DNA of 64,000 bases from Paenibacillus sp. FSL R7-0345 (GCF_038595055.1 NZ_CP152002.1:5376501-5440500), one strand, 5' to 3'; counted from the first letter of the stretch, positions 49,828 through 58,640 are shown. Notes: generated by a model from the sequence alone, not told the origin. A program made the numbers and translations.

Positions 49828-49856
49828 ATTATAAGAGCGTTTCTGGCCGCTCTAAA
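49828..49856 (-). promoter_or_regulatory. promoter of the ABC/phosphorylase operon with embedded inverted repeat
   Basis: TATAAT (49828-49833) lies 17 bases from TTTAGA (49851-49856) on the minus strand. Almost the whole spacer is the inverted repeat AGAGCG, eight bases, CGCTCT (49834-49853), which suggests a repressor or activator site. Confidence 0.6.
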
Positions 49857-49896
49857 TACCAAATCCCAAGCCTGTATAACAAATTATTAAGCATGC

Positions 49897-52800
49897 TCAG
49901 GGTGCAGCTACCGTTCCGTTGTTCGTCAACACAATATCATCAACCTCTACCGCAAGGTGACCCGTGCCTCCGTCAGCAATATTCCCCAGCTCAAATGAAA
50001 TCCGGCCGATGGCTGTACTGCCTCCAGTGACATCAAACTCAAGCGTATACTCCGCATACTCCGTACCAAGGTCAACAATTTTACTTGCATACCCGTGCCA
50101 GGTGTAATTATTTGCGGCATCCAGCCAGCCGATACTGATGTTCATTTTGCGCGGTGCCTCCGCCTTCGCTTTAAAAGTGAGGGTATAATGATTCCCTTCG
50201 TTATAGGCCACACCCTCGTAATACACCTGCCGGTCCCAGCTGTTCGCTCCTGTAGAGCCCACCTGCATCCGCAATGCCCCGTTCACATTACCAATCGATA
50301 ACTCTCCGCTGTCAGAGGAATAGGAGCTCCAGCCCTGGATCGGAGCTGAGAAATCTCCATTCGGGATCAGATTCTCGCCGTAGGCTTCTCCGGCAATCAC
50401 CGGGTTTACCTGAAGCAGGGAAATGTTGCCGAGGGAGACAGTATGTGCTCCAAGCGGCTCCGTTATCTGGCCGAGACTGAATTGAAGCACAGCCGCGGCA
50501 TCGCTTTCCGGAGCGGTGAAATAATATTCGAAGTGTCCGCCAGCCTCAGTCAGACTGGCTGTCTCATTCGCATACGCGGTCCAATTATTGTCCAAAGAGC
50601 CGTCATGCTGGACCAGTACCCGGATCAGCCTTGCTGCCGAAGCCTCCGCATCGAAGCGAAGCAGGTACTTCTTGCCCTTTTCCACCGGAATTGCGCCTTG
50701 TTTGACCTGTACATTCCATTCCTCGTCGCCGCTGCCGCCAAGGGCCACCTGCAGTACGCCATTCCCGGCAGACATTGCCGTATCCTTCACAGGATCATTG
50801 TCTACCCAGTCTTTCTTGAACAGCGTCCAGCCTTCGGTCGAATCGTCCTTGAATCCACCATTCACCACCATCTCTCGGGAAAGATCCAGCCAGGCCAGAT
50901 TGTAGCCGTTGCCGCCGAGACGGAAATAATAGGTTCCTGCAGGCAAATCCAGCGGTGCCCCGATGACTGCGCGGTAGCTTTGAATTCCGCCTGTATCCCC
51001 GACTGCAGTCTTGTAGACGTCTGCCGTCACCACACTGCGCTTGCCCGCATCCAGTACGGTCAGCTCAAGTTCGGAATCCGCCTGTACACTGGATACGCGG
51101 GCTACCGGAACAATGCTTGCCCCCTGAGGAAGAACCACTTTGTATTCTGCGTAATCACCTTTATCCATACCGGCGACATCCTTGCCGCCCTCACCGCTTG
51201 GCAGCAGTTGAATTCCCGACGCGCCGGAATACTGGTCGCCTCTGAGATGAAGATACCCGTTTAATACAGGCGGATCGGACATCCGAACCAGACGCACATT
51301 GTCAATCTCCGGCTGACCGCCGGCCTTGCCAAGAAGGAACGACAGTGTACCTTCAGAGAAAGCTGAACCGGATAGTGAGATTTCCGCTGTATAATGCTTC
51401 CATTCCGGTGTCAGCGCGAGTGTTGATCCGTCAGGGTAGATGCTGTCCCCCCCGCCGGCCTCGAGCTTTATGCCAAGGAGGTCTGACTGATCTGACCTGG
51501 CATCAAAGCTCAGCTGATAGACTCCGCCCGCGGACAACGGCAGACCTGACTGGGTAAGTGTCACGTCTTCAGCCGATTCTCCCGGGTGCTCGACCGCAGC
51601 ATGGAAAATGCGCTTCACAAGCGGCAGCTCCAGTGTGCTGATCACCTTGGCTTCAGCCGCTGCCCCCGATTCAGGCTTAACCATAAAGCTCCAATAGCCC
51701 AGCCGGTCTTTCCCCAGCTCAAATCCTCCATTGTACACGAGATTGCCGTCGGCAAGCGGAGTGCGGACTACAGGCAGAGGCTCTGTCTCGGCAACCCGGA
51801 CGTTGGCGAAATAGGCCGTTGTATTATTAAGACCCAGGTTGAATTCAAAACGGACATTGTTGTCAGTCGCCTGTGTCATGGTAAAGCTGTATTCAAAGGA
51901 CTGCCAATCCGGAGTAAGCTGGAAATTCCTCTCCTTGGAGTAGGCGGTCCATCCCCCGCCGTATTCAGTCAGCTTGCTCATCACCGGACGGACCGCATCC
52001 GCTTTGGCATCGAATGTTACCTTATAGGCCTTACCCCTCTCCAGAATAAGCGGCATCTGGGTGAGCTGAACGGAATAATTCTGGGTTCCCGCCTCCTCCA
52101 AGGACACCTTTACAGCCTTGCCCTTGTCCTTGTCGTCAATGACGGCCGTAGTTCCTGCTCCCCCGGCATTCGTAATAAGCTGCCAAAATTCCGGCAGACC
52201 CTGGGCTGCATTGCCGCTCAAATCTCCGTTGTAAATCTGGTTGCCGTCAGCAAGCACAGGACGCTGCGGAGCCGCATTTTCCGGTTTCTCCGGCCGCTTA
52301 CCTGTTACATCTGGCCATTGATCCAGCTCCTTATACTTATAGACCCGTACATAATCGACATACATCTTATCCGAACGGAAGTCAGCGGCCGGGTCGCCCG
52401 GCCAATCTCCGCCGACTGCCAGATTAAGAATCATGTAGAACGGACGGTCGAACGGTGCAGGATACGTATAGTAATCCGGCTGGCCCTCTGCCTTGGTCCC
52501 CCAGTCGCTCGTTTCAAAATACAGGTTGCCGTCCACATAATAGCGGATCAGACCCGGGAGCCATTCAAGGGTGAAGTCATGATAATCGTCAGCAAATGTT
52601 GTACCTTCCGGCAAAACATAAGTCTTGGATTGGGAGATATGCGGAATGTCGTAATGAAGAGATCCATGTACCGTTCTCGGATACAGCTCCGCTTTTTCCG
52701 TATCGCCGGCCACCGGTCCGGTCAGCTCCATAATGTCCATTTCACCGCTCCCCGGCCATGGACCGTACTGCTTCTCTTCATCGGTCGGCATCATCCAGAT

Positions 52801-54423
52801 CGCCGGCCACATTCCCTGCTGAATCGGCAGCTTGGCGCGTACTGTAAACTTACCGTAAGTCCAGTCCCCCTTAAGCTTTGAGGTCAGCTTGCCGGATGTG
52901 TATTCTTTCCCGCCGTAAGCTTCCTTTCGGGCTTCGAGTGCCAGTACGCTTTGGCCGCTCTCGGTTTCCAGGGAAACGTTATCCGGGTGATAATATTCCA
53001 GTTCATTGTTGTATACAGTTCCCGTATCCTGGATATTCCACTTCGACTCGTCAATGTGTGTTCCTTCGAACTCGTCATTCCAGACCATTTCCCACTGCTC
53101 CTCATCCGTAGACGGTGCAGGTGTCGCTGTCGCAGTTGGGGCAGGTGTAAAAGAAGCCGCCGGTGTCGGGCCGGGCGAAACCGCCGGTGAAGGTGCCGGT
53201 GTTGATGCCGCACCCTCACCGGCAGTTCCGTCCGCCGCTTGGGTTGCCGGAGCACTGGCCTGCGCTGAGGCTACGCCTCCGGTCAGGTTCCGCAGCGTCT
53301 CTCCTGGTTTCAGCTCTGTCCCGTTCATAAGCACCTTTCCGGCGCTTACCTCCAGCAAGCCGATTTGTCCCAGATTTATAATGGTTGATCCGGCGGCTCC
53401 GGCATCAACGGTGAGAACATCGGCCCGTGAGCCGGCTTCAATCTCTACTCGACTCCGCTTGTCTAATTCGATCCTGGCAGCCGTGCTTCCGTCTTCCAGC
53501 CGGAGCCGCACCGCTGTTCCGGGCTTGTCAACAACCGTCCGGTTCAGGGCGGATTGACGGAAGATCACCGAATGTTCACCGCCTCCGGAAATAAAAGTGT
53601 CGCCCTTCACTTTCACCCCGGTGAATGAGGCTTCCCCTTCTCCTGTTCCGGCGGTCACATAGAGATTTCCATTGACCGTTCCATCCTGGATGTGCACGTC
53701 CGGCCGGTTCACGATAACGTTGCCGGATACCGTCCCTACAGGATAGTTCCCCCCGGCCGGGCTGATCCATCCGATCATCCGGCTCAGCAGAACGGCCAGT
53801 TCGCCCCGGGTCATCTCCGATTTCGGATTCAGTTTTCCGGCCGGATCGCCTTGAACATAGCCCGAGGCAAGCATTGCACTGGCGGCTTCCCGTGCATAAG
53901 CGCTGACCGCTGCCCAGTCTGCCTGCACATTCAGCATATCCTGAGAAGGAGTTTCCAGCCGGAAGGCGCGGGCCAGCATCGTCATTGCGTCCTCACGCCG
54001 GACAGCCGCATCCGGCTGAAACTGCCCGTTCCCGTAGCCTTTGATTATCCCCGCTTCATTTACCTTGCTCACCTCAACGGCATACCAGGAAGAAGCGCTT
54101 ACATCATTGAAACCGGCAATGCCTGTTGCAGTGTAACGGAACACCCGGCTGAGAATGGCTGCCAGCTCGGCCCGGGAGACTGCACGGTCCGGTTCAAATC
54201 TGCCGGTTGCTGTCCCCTGCAGAATGCCGGCCGCTGCCAGTCTGTCCGCTGCCGATGCTGCCCAATGCTGCTCCATATCCGTGAATTTCGGCATTTGGGC
54301 TGCGGCCGATACAGGCAGTTCTTCCGTAACGGCCGCATTTGCCAGGCCGCTGTTTACCGGAAGCTGAAAGCCCGACAGCAGCATAACAGCTACCAATACC
54401 CTGTTTAGTACTTTGCGGTACAT
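49897..54423 (-). CDS. S-layer-anchored multidomain GH16 beta-1,3-glucanase (laminarinase type)
   Basis: A 1508-residue secreted enzyme. Signal peptide 1-30. Three SLH domains at about 44-97, 103-156 and 165-218 anchor it to cell-wall polymer. A Val/Gly-rich repeat region at 228-380 looks like a beta-solenoid, then a Pro/Thr/Ala linker (385-440). GH16 lies at 443-698 with GSGEMDIMELTG (E561, D563, E566), the longer laminarinase-type motif. C-terminal beta-sandwich modules follow: CBM4/9-like at about 725-890, 895-1060, 1205-1355 and 1365-1505, and one CBM6-like at 1060-1200. It precedes the ABC operon and should supply its substrates. AGGGAGGA precedes the ATG. Confidence 0.93.
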   Translation of the reverse strand: MYRKVLNRVLVAVMLLSGFQLPVNSGLANAAVTEELPVSAAAQMPKFTDMEQHWAASAADRLAAAGILQGTATGRFEPDRAVSRAELAAILSRVFRYTATGIAGFNDVSASSWYAVEVSKVNEAGIIKGYGNGQFQPDAAVRREDAMTMLARAFRLETPSQDMLNVQADWAAVSAYAREAASAMLASGYVQGDPAGKLNPKSEMTRGELAVLLSRMIGWISPAGGNYPVGTVSGNVIVNRPDVHIQDGTVNGNLYVTAGTGEGEASFTGVKVKGDTFISGGGEHSVIFRQSALNRTVVDKPGTAVRLRLEDGSTAARIELDKRSRVEIEAGSRADVLTVDAGAAGSTIINLGQIGLLEVSAGKVLMNGTELKPGETLRNLTGGVASAQASAPATQAADGTAGEGAASTPAPSPAVSPGPTPAASFTPAPTATATPAPSTDEEQWEMVWNDEFEGTHIDESKWNIQDTGTVYNNELEYYHPDNVSLETESGQSVLALEARKEAYGGKEYTSGKLTSKLKGDWTYGKFTVRAKLPIQQGMWPAIWMMPTDEEKQYGPWPGSGEMDIMELTGPVAGDTEKAELYPRTVHGSLHYDIPHISQSKTYVLPEGTTFADDYHDFTLEWLPGLIRYYVDGNLYFETSDWGTKAEGQPDYYTYPAPFDRPFYMILNLAVGGDWPGDPAADFRSDKMYVDYVRVYKYKELDQWPDVTGKRPEKPENAAPQRPVLADGNQIYNGDLSGNAAQGLPEFWQLITNAGGAGTTAVIDDKDKGKAVKVSLEEAGTQNYSVQLTQMPLILERGKAYKVTFDAKADAVRPVMSKLTEYGGGWTAYSKERNFQLTPDWQSFEYSFTMTQATDNNVRFEFNLGLNNTTAYFANVRVAETEPLPVVRTPLADGNLVYNGGFELGKDRLGYWSFMVKPESGAAAEAKVISTLELPLVKRIFHAAVEHPGESAEDVTLTQSGLPLSAGGVYQLSFDARSDQSDLLGIKLEAGGGDSIYPDGSTLALTPEWKHYTAEISLSGSAFSEGTLSFLLGKAGGQPEIDNVRLVRMSDPPVLNGYLHLRGDQYSGASGIQLLPSGEGGKDVAGMDKGDYAEYKVVLPQGASIVPVARVSSVQADSELELTVLDAGKRSVVTADVYKTAVGDTGGIQSYRAVIGAPLDLPAGTYYFRLGGNGYNLAWLDLSREMVVNGGFKDDSTEGWTLFKKDWVDNDPVKDTAMSAGNGVLQVALGGSGDEEWNVQVKQGAIPVEKGKKYLLRFDAEASAARLIRVLVQHDGSLDNNWTAYANETASLTEAGGHFEYYFTAPESDAAAVLQFSLGQITEPLGAHTVSLGNISLLQVNPVIAGEAYGENLIPNGDFSAPIQGWSSYSSDSGELSIGNVNGALRMQVGSTGANSWDRQVYYEGVAYNEGNHYTLTFKAKAEAPRKMNISIGWLDAANNYTWHGYASKIVDLGTEYAEYTLEFDVTGGSTAIGRISFELGNIADGGTGHLAVEVDDIVLTNNGTVAAP

Positions 54424-54540
54424 TTAAAATTCCTCCCTGATGTAGAATTTTGCTGATTTCCGGCACATTCTCCGCTCCGGTAGATTTCAGTATAGAGTCC
54501 TCTCCCTGCACCGAACATACCAATTCCTTAGCAGGGATAA

Positions 54541-54614
54541 CAAAGTTGCAACTTTTTAAAAAACAAAAAGACCCTATTTCCGGGCGGCCGTAGTGGCCAT
54601 CCGGAAATAGGGTC
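54541..54614 (-). terminator. intrinsic terminator of the iscS-to-zinc-ribbon run
   Basis: GACCCTATTTCCGG (54570-54583) pairs perfectly with CCGGAAATAGGGTC (54601-54614), with an inner GGCC/GGCC stem. On the minus strand CTTTTTGTTTTTT follows. It lies 50 bases past the stop at 54664. Confidence 0.9.
54542..54555. promoter_or_regulatory. 14-bp perfect palindrome upstream of the S-layer glucanase gene
   Basis: AAAGTTGCAACTTT is fully self-complementary and lies about 120 bp upstream of the glucanase start codon. A weak promoter could follow it on the minus strand (TTGTTA, 18 bases, TATGTT). It is an operator candidate only. Confidence 0.35.
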
Positions 54615-54663
54615 CGGTACATCTTTTCAACTATTCCAAACGTACGTTATACCATTGAAATTA

Positions 54664-54873
54664 TCAAGAGGATGCGTGGATTTGCGGGAAATCCTGAGCA
54701 ATTTCTTCGCCTGAGAACAGATCGTCAAGCGAGCTGAGTGTGCCGTCTTCTTCAACCTGATAAACCGACATTTTTTCACCGTTGACCGTTAATTCAATAA
54801 AACAGCCCCAGCAATAGAACTGGTGTGAACCGATCTTGCCGATATCCTTGGAGTTGCAGTTTGGACACTTCAT
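54664..54873 (-). CDS. small zinc-ribbon protein, 69 aa
   Basis: The N-terminal half is a zinc ribbon: MKCPNCNSKDIGKIGSHQFYC with a second pair CWGC, so C-x2-C and C-x2-C knuckles 15 residues apart. The C-terminal half is acidic (EEDGTLSSLDDLFSGEE). The ATG at 54873 is chosen over 54882 because AGGTGG is ten bases from it but almost touches the earlier ATG. It lies 14 bases after the PRC-barrel gene and is probably co-transcribed. Function is not known; it may bind nucleic acid or a protein partner. Confidence 0.8.
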   Translation of the reverse strand: MKCPNCNSKDIGKIGSHQFYCWGCFIELTVNGEKMSVYQVEEDGTLSSLDDLFSGEEIAQDFPQIHASS

Positions 54874-54887
54874 AAAATACATTCCAC

Positions 54888-55409
54888 CTATCCGTTAACA
54901 ATATTAATGGCTTTCTGTAGCCGTTCTTCGCTCATCGCGGGAACCAGCACGGCATTCTCCCCGATGGACATCTCTTCAGAACAAGGCAGCCATTTACGGC
55001 CTTCTATCAAATCCGTTACAAGCCCGTCACTGATTTCCAGCGCTACTATTGTGTTTCCCAACTTTTGGTCAAAATAAACATCCGATATCCGTCCCAGGTT
55101 ACTTCCCGATGTAGTCAGCACCTGAAGATCCTTCAATTTGTTCTTTCCCAAAAGAAATGTATAGGGTATATGGTCAGTGTCGGCCTTAACAATCGACTCT
55201 TTATTGCGAATCATGATAGCGTCTTCGCCATATGCTACAATATCTTCCCATGCCACAACTTTCACATGACTGGAAAAAAGAGCCTTGCTTTCCAGTTCAA
55301 TACCCGTAATATTCCAGTTTGAATCGAGAATACAATCGACAAGCTTGCCGACTTCGGTACCCTCCTCGACTTCATATACAGTGAGGCCAATCAAATCCTG
55401 AAGTTTCAT
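54888..55409 (-). CDS. PRC-barrel domain protein (YrrD-like)
   Basis: A 173-residue protein built from two PRC-barrel repeats: MKLQDLIGLTVYEVEEGTEV onward (1-80) and LKDLQVLTTSGSNLGRISDV onward (about 88-165). Bacillus YrrD is a similar two-PRC protein in the same neighbourhood of iscS and mnmA. The ATG at 55409 starts the first barrel and has GGGGAG 12 bases upstream; an ATG at 55454 would add 15 residues and cannot be excluded. PRC barrels often mediate protein or RNA contacts; the role here is unknown. It follows iscS on the same strand. Confidence 0.8.
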   Translation of the reverse strand: MKLQDLIGLTVYEVEEGTEVGKLVDCILDSNWNITGIELESKALFSSHVKVVAWEDIVAYGEDAIMIRNKESIVKADTDHIPYTFLLGKNKLKDLQVLTTSGSNLGRISDVYFDQKLGNTIVALEISDGLVTDLIEGRKWLPCSEEMSIGENAVLVPAMSEERLQKAINIVNG

Positions 55410-55511
55410 GACTGCTAAAGTCTCCCCACTCTGAGTGTACTTACGAGTTCCCATAGAGTTGAAAGAAAGGTATCACCTGAGAACGGCGCCAGGATTGCAA
55501 CAATCCCAAAC

Positions 55512-56657
55512 CTATTTACGCAGCCGTTTCAGAATGGTTTCAACTTTTTGGGCAACGTACTCCATTTCTTCCTTAGTATTACCCAAACCTGTGCTAAAGC
55601 GAATCGCAGATTGCAAAAGTTCTGCCGGCAGCTTCATGGCCTGCAGTACATGGGAGATTTCCAGTGAACCGGAGGTGCAGGCAGAACCGCTGGCGGCGGC
55701 GATCCGCTCCATATCCAGGTTCATCAGCATCACATCTGTACCCGCTCCGGGAAAGCTGACATTCAGAATACCCGGCAAAAAATGCTGCGGGTTGCCGTTG
55801 ACTGCATATCCGGCTTGTCCCACACGCTGATCCAGTCCGGCCAGCATTGTACCGCGCAGCTGCAGGGCATGCTCACGCCGCTGCTCCAGTCCCTGTACTG
55901 CCAGCTCTACCGCCTTGGCAAAACCGGCTGCACTTGCCAGACTTTCCGTTCCGGCCCGTCTGCCGCGCTCCTGCAGACCGCCATGCTGTCTTGGATGCAG
56001 CGGCGCACCGCGCCGTACATACAGGCCGCCGATGCCCTGCGGGCCGTTGATTTTGTGGGCGGTGAAGCTCATGTAATCCACCGGCAGCTCACGCAGTGCG
56101 ATCGGCAGCATTCCAAGGGCTTGGACCGCATCAACGTGGAACAGAATTCCCCGTTCAGCTGCCAGACTGCCGATTTCTTCAATCGGCTGCACCGTTCCAA
56201 CCTCATTATTGGCAAACATCACACTGATCAATACGGTATCTTCCCTCAGGGCTGCTTCAACATCCGAAGCTGACACCCGTCCAGTGGAATCCACCGGCAG
56301 ATAGGTGATGGAGTAGCCCTGCCGCTTCAGTTCCTCGCAGGTATGCAGGACCGCATGATGCTCAACCGCAGTAGTAATGATATGTTTACCTTTCTGCACA
56401 GTGGCAGCTGCAGCGCCCAGCAGCGCCAGGTTGTCGCTTTCGGTGCCGCCGCTTGTAAACACCCATTCATCCGGCGCACAGCCCAAAAAGCCCGCGATCG
56501 TATCGCGCGCGCCGTTGATAATCTTTTTGGCAGCACGTCCGGAATGATGCACGCTGGACGCGTTGCCGTATTCTTCAGTCAGTATATGGTATATGACCTT
56601 GGCCACCTCCGGATGAACCGGGGTTGAGGCGGCATGGTCCAAATAGATGGATTTCAT
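55512..56657 (-). CDS. cysteine desulfurase (IscS/NifS family)
   Basis: Removes sulfur from cysteine to a protein persulfide, for iron-sulfur clusters or tRNA thiolation. The 381-residue PLP enzyme has YLDHAASTP at the N-terminus, the HHAVLHT segment with the PLP-stacking histidine, the Schiff-base lysine K202 in SFTAHKINGP, and the persulfide cysteine C327 in ASGSACTSGS. In Bacillus the homolog YrvO sits between cymR and mnmA and passes sulfur to MnmA. Here both are about 4 kb away, beyond DUF523, SRAP and CLC genes, so the set has been rearranged. Confidence 0.95.
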   Translation of the reverse strand: MKSIYLDHAASTPVHPEVAKVIYHILTEEYGNASSVHHSGRAAKKIINGARDTIAGFLGCAPDEWVFTSGGTESDNLALLGAAAATVQKGKHIITTAVEHHAVLHTCEELKRQGYSITYLPVDSTGRVSASDVEAALREDTVLISVMFANNEVGTVQPIEEIGSLAAERGILFHVDAVQALGMLPIALRELPVDYMSFTAHKINGPQGIGGLYVRRGAPLHPRQHGGLQERGRRAGTESLASAAGFAKAVELAVQGLEQRREHALQLRGTMLAGLDQRVGQAGYAVNGNPQHFLPGILNVSFPGAGTDVMLMNLDMERIAAASGSACTSGSLEISHVLQAMKLPAELLQSAIRFSTGLGNTKEEMEYVAQKVETILKRLRK

Positions 56658-56821
56658 ACTTGTTTCTCCGCTTCTTGAAATTAAAATTCAGGTTTTCTTA
56701 AGGCTTCTCGATTATACTGCTGAATGCCGTCTTTTACCACCCGCCAAAGAACACAATGCTGTAACATTTGAATCTATTAGGCCGATGAATAGAATAATGC
56801 AGATTCGTCCATTGTAATATG

Positions 56822-56868
56822 TAAAAACCTGCTGCACTGAAAGCCTGGAGCCTTCAGTATTCAGCAGC
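56822..56868 (-). terminator. intrinsic terminator of the DUF523 gene
   Basis: CTGCTG (56829-56834) pairs with CAGCAG (56862-56867), with an inner CTGAA/TTCAG stem; the minus-strand continuation is GTTTTTAC. Confidence 0.7.
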
Positions 56869-56883
56869 TTCAAAGTCCCGCCA

Positions 56884-57351
56884 TTATACCAGCTCTTTCA
56901 GCCTGTCCGGAAGCTCTTGCTCGGAGATTACTCTGATCCCGTTTCTGCGCAGCAGGGCGGCTGTAACACCTTCACCGGGGATTTTCACACCTGCAAACTC
57001 TCCGTTATAGACCATAGTACTCCCGCAGGAAGGGCTGTTCTGCTTAAGTACCACGACCGATGCATTATATTGGCGGGCCGTCTCCAGTGTGATCCGTGCA
57101 CCATCCAGATACATCCCGGTGACATCATTACCCGACCGGTCCAGCACCTTAGCTTTGCCGTCCAGCACATCTGTACCCGTACCGCCGGTAATTTCCGCCG
57201 ATTCCCGTGGTGTCATGAAGCCGCCCAGCAGCTCCGGGCAAACCGTGACCGCCTTGCCGCTGTCAAGCAGCTGCTTCAGGCTGTCTTCCAGACAATCTGT
57301 TCCATTATACCGCACCTTCATCCCTGCCAGGCAGGAGCTGATCAGAATCAT
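56884..57351 (-). CDS. DUF523 family protein
   Basis: A 155-residue protein of the DUF523/YbbK family, whose function is not established. Family motifs are all present: ISSCLAGMKVRYNG, VCPELLGGFMTPRESAEI, GKAKVLDRSGNDVTGMYLDGA and LKQNSPSCGS. The conserved cysteines at about 7, 38 and 107 suggest a metal or redox site. GGGAGGAG precedes the ATG. It is monocistronic, diverges from the SRAP gene and has its own terminator. Confidence 0.9.
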   Translation of the reverse strand: MILISSCLAGMKVRYNGTDCLEDSLKQLLDSGKAVTVCPELLGGFMTPRESAEITGGTGTDVLDGKAKVLDRSGNDVTGMYLDGARITLETARQYNASVVVLKQNSPSCGSTMVYNGEFAGVKIPGEGVTAALLRRNGIRVISEQELPDRLKELV

Positions 57352-57442
57352 ATGTATTCTCCTCCCTTAACTTCACGCATGTCCGCAGCATGAACTATAA
57401 TAACAAATATATTTGGACAAAATCCAGGAGGTACTTTGAGTT

Positions 57443-58111
57443 ATGTGCGGAAGATATACCATTACCGTAACGCTGGACGAATTGATGATGCGGTATTTCA
57501 TAGACGAAGCTCCGCAGATCCATTACGTTCCCAAATACAATGCTGCACCGGTTCAGCATATTCCTGCGGTCATCCATGACGGGAGGCGCAACCGGCTGGG
57601 TACACTGCGCTGGGGACTTATCCCCTCCTGGGCCAGAGATGACAAGGGCGGGAGCACAAGAATCAATGCCCGCGCAGAATCACTGCTGGAAAAGGCCTCC
57701 TTCAAAGGACTGCTCCGCTCCCGTCGCTGCATCATTCCTGCAGACGGCTTCTATGAATGGAAGCAGGGCCCGGACGGTAAACAGCCTATGCGGATTGTGC
57801 TGCCGGAGCGCCGCATCTTTTCACTGGCCGGATTATATGATATCAGGACGGACATGGACGGCAACAAGCTGAGCACCTGCACAATTATCACTACAGAACC
57901 TAACAGCCTTATGGCAGACATCCATAACCGGATGCCTGTGATCCTTCCCCCTGAAGCTGAAACACAGTGGCTTGACCGCAGCAACGAAGATGTCTCTGCT
58001 CTGCTCCGGCTGCTTCAGCCTTATGACGCCGCACAGATGCGGGCATACCCGGTGTCTACGGCCGTAGGCAATGTAAGAAATGATTATCCTGAGCTTATTA
58101 AGGAAGCCTGA
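57443..58111 (+). CDS. SRAP-domain abasic-site protein (YedK/HMCES family)
   Basis: SRAP proteins trap abasic sites in single-stranded DNA through a thiazolidine link made by the residue-2 cysteine. The 222-residue protein begins MCGRYTITV, so Cys2 is exposed after removal of Met1. The active-site asparagine lies in PKYNAAP, the glutamate in IIPADGFYEWK and the histidine in NSLMADIHNRMPV; RWGLIPSWA and INARAESL are further signatures. AGGAGGT lies upstream of the ATG. A plausible promoter (TTCACG, 18 bases, TATAAT at 57396-57401) serves it. It diverges from the DUF523 gene. Confidence 0.95.
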   Translation: MCGRYTITVTLDELMMRYFIDEAPQIHYVPKYNAAPVQHIPAVIHDGRRNRLGTLRWGLIPSWARDDKGGSTRINARAESLLEKASFKGLLRSRRCIIPADGFYEWKQGPDGKQPMRIVLPERRIFSLAGLYDIRTDMDGNKLSTCTIITTEPNSLMADIHNRMPVILPPEAETQWLDRSNEDVSALLRLLQPYDAAQMRAYPVSTAVGNVRNDYPELIKEA

Positions 58112-58201
58112 TTAAACTGCACAGCCGTACATTTTTTAGTAGTGCTCTTCTGGAAAGTTTTCATTTTTACGCATTATGCCCTAAACTACAGAAGTGGTAC
58201 T

Positions 58202-58217
58202 ATGACCTTTGGGTCAT
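58202..58217. promoter_or_regulatory. inverted repeat upstream of the 61-aa gene
   Basis: ATGACC, four bases, GGTCAT is a perfect 6-bp inverted repeat in the 248-bp gap between the SRAP gene and the small gene at 58360. It may be an operator or a weak SRAP terminator; it lacks a T-run. Confidence 0.35.
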
Positions 58218-58359
58218 TGATCTTTCAGCAGACCGGCAAACCCTATGTGCAAATCATTAAAACTTTGTCATATCTCACATTTTGCGTGTAAACTACAAAC
58301 AGTTGGTTTAATAATCCACATAGCGTTTTAAACAGCATACAGTAAGAGGAGACAATATT

Positions 58360-58545
58360 TTGCAAAATTCAAAACTTCAACAAGCGATCGCTGAAGGAGC
58401 TCTGCTCGAGATCCATCTGATCAGCGGTGAAACGTATAGAGGCACAGGTGAAAAAGGTCATTCCGCGGAATCCTTTGAGTTCAAAACAGACAAAGGCTCT
58501 TTAAACCTGCCATTCTGGACCATTAAGCGCTACAAAAGAATATAA
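58360..58545 (+). CDS. small protein, 61 aa, possible Sm-like fold
   Basis: Starts at a TTG (58360) with GAGGAG eight bases upstream, which is good evidence that it is translated. The product begins MQNSKLQQAIAEGALLEIHL, an N-terminal helix, then ISGETYRGTGEKG, FEFKTDKGSLNLPFWTIKRYKRI, a run of short strands. Helix plus five short strands with a glycine turn after the second resembles the Sm/Hfq layout, but the Hfq sequence motifs are missing, so this is only a structural guess. A strong hairpin follows at 58647. The function is unknown. Confidence 0.7.
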   Translation: MQNSKLQQAIAEGALLEIHLISGETYRGTGEKGHSAESFEFKTDKGSLNLPFWTIKRYKRI

Positions 58546-58640
58546 ACGGCAGTTATCCGGCATTATCTCCCTCACCCCTCCTTCCGTTCCTCCCTTTCTT
58601 TTTCTACTAATCCGGCTCTCCCCCTTGACCCTCAGCAGAT

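Noticed and set aside
51586-52881. 431-codon plus-strand ORF, and similar ones at 50443-51264 and 53692-54408
   Set aside because: All are antisense shadows of the S-layer GH16 gene, which has clear domains throughout.
58360-58545. Identification of the 61-residue protein as Hfq
   Set aside because: The Hfq Sm1 and Sm2 motifs, including the YKH segment, are absent; only the general length and strand pattern are similar.
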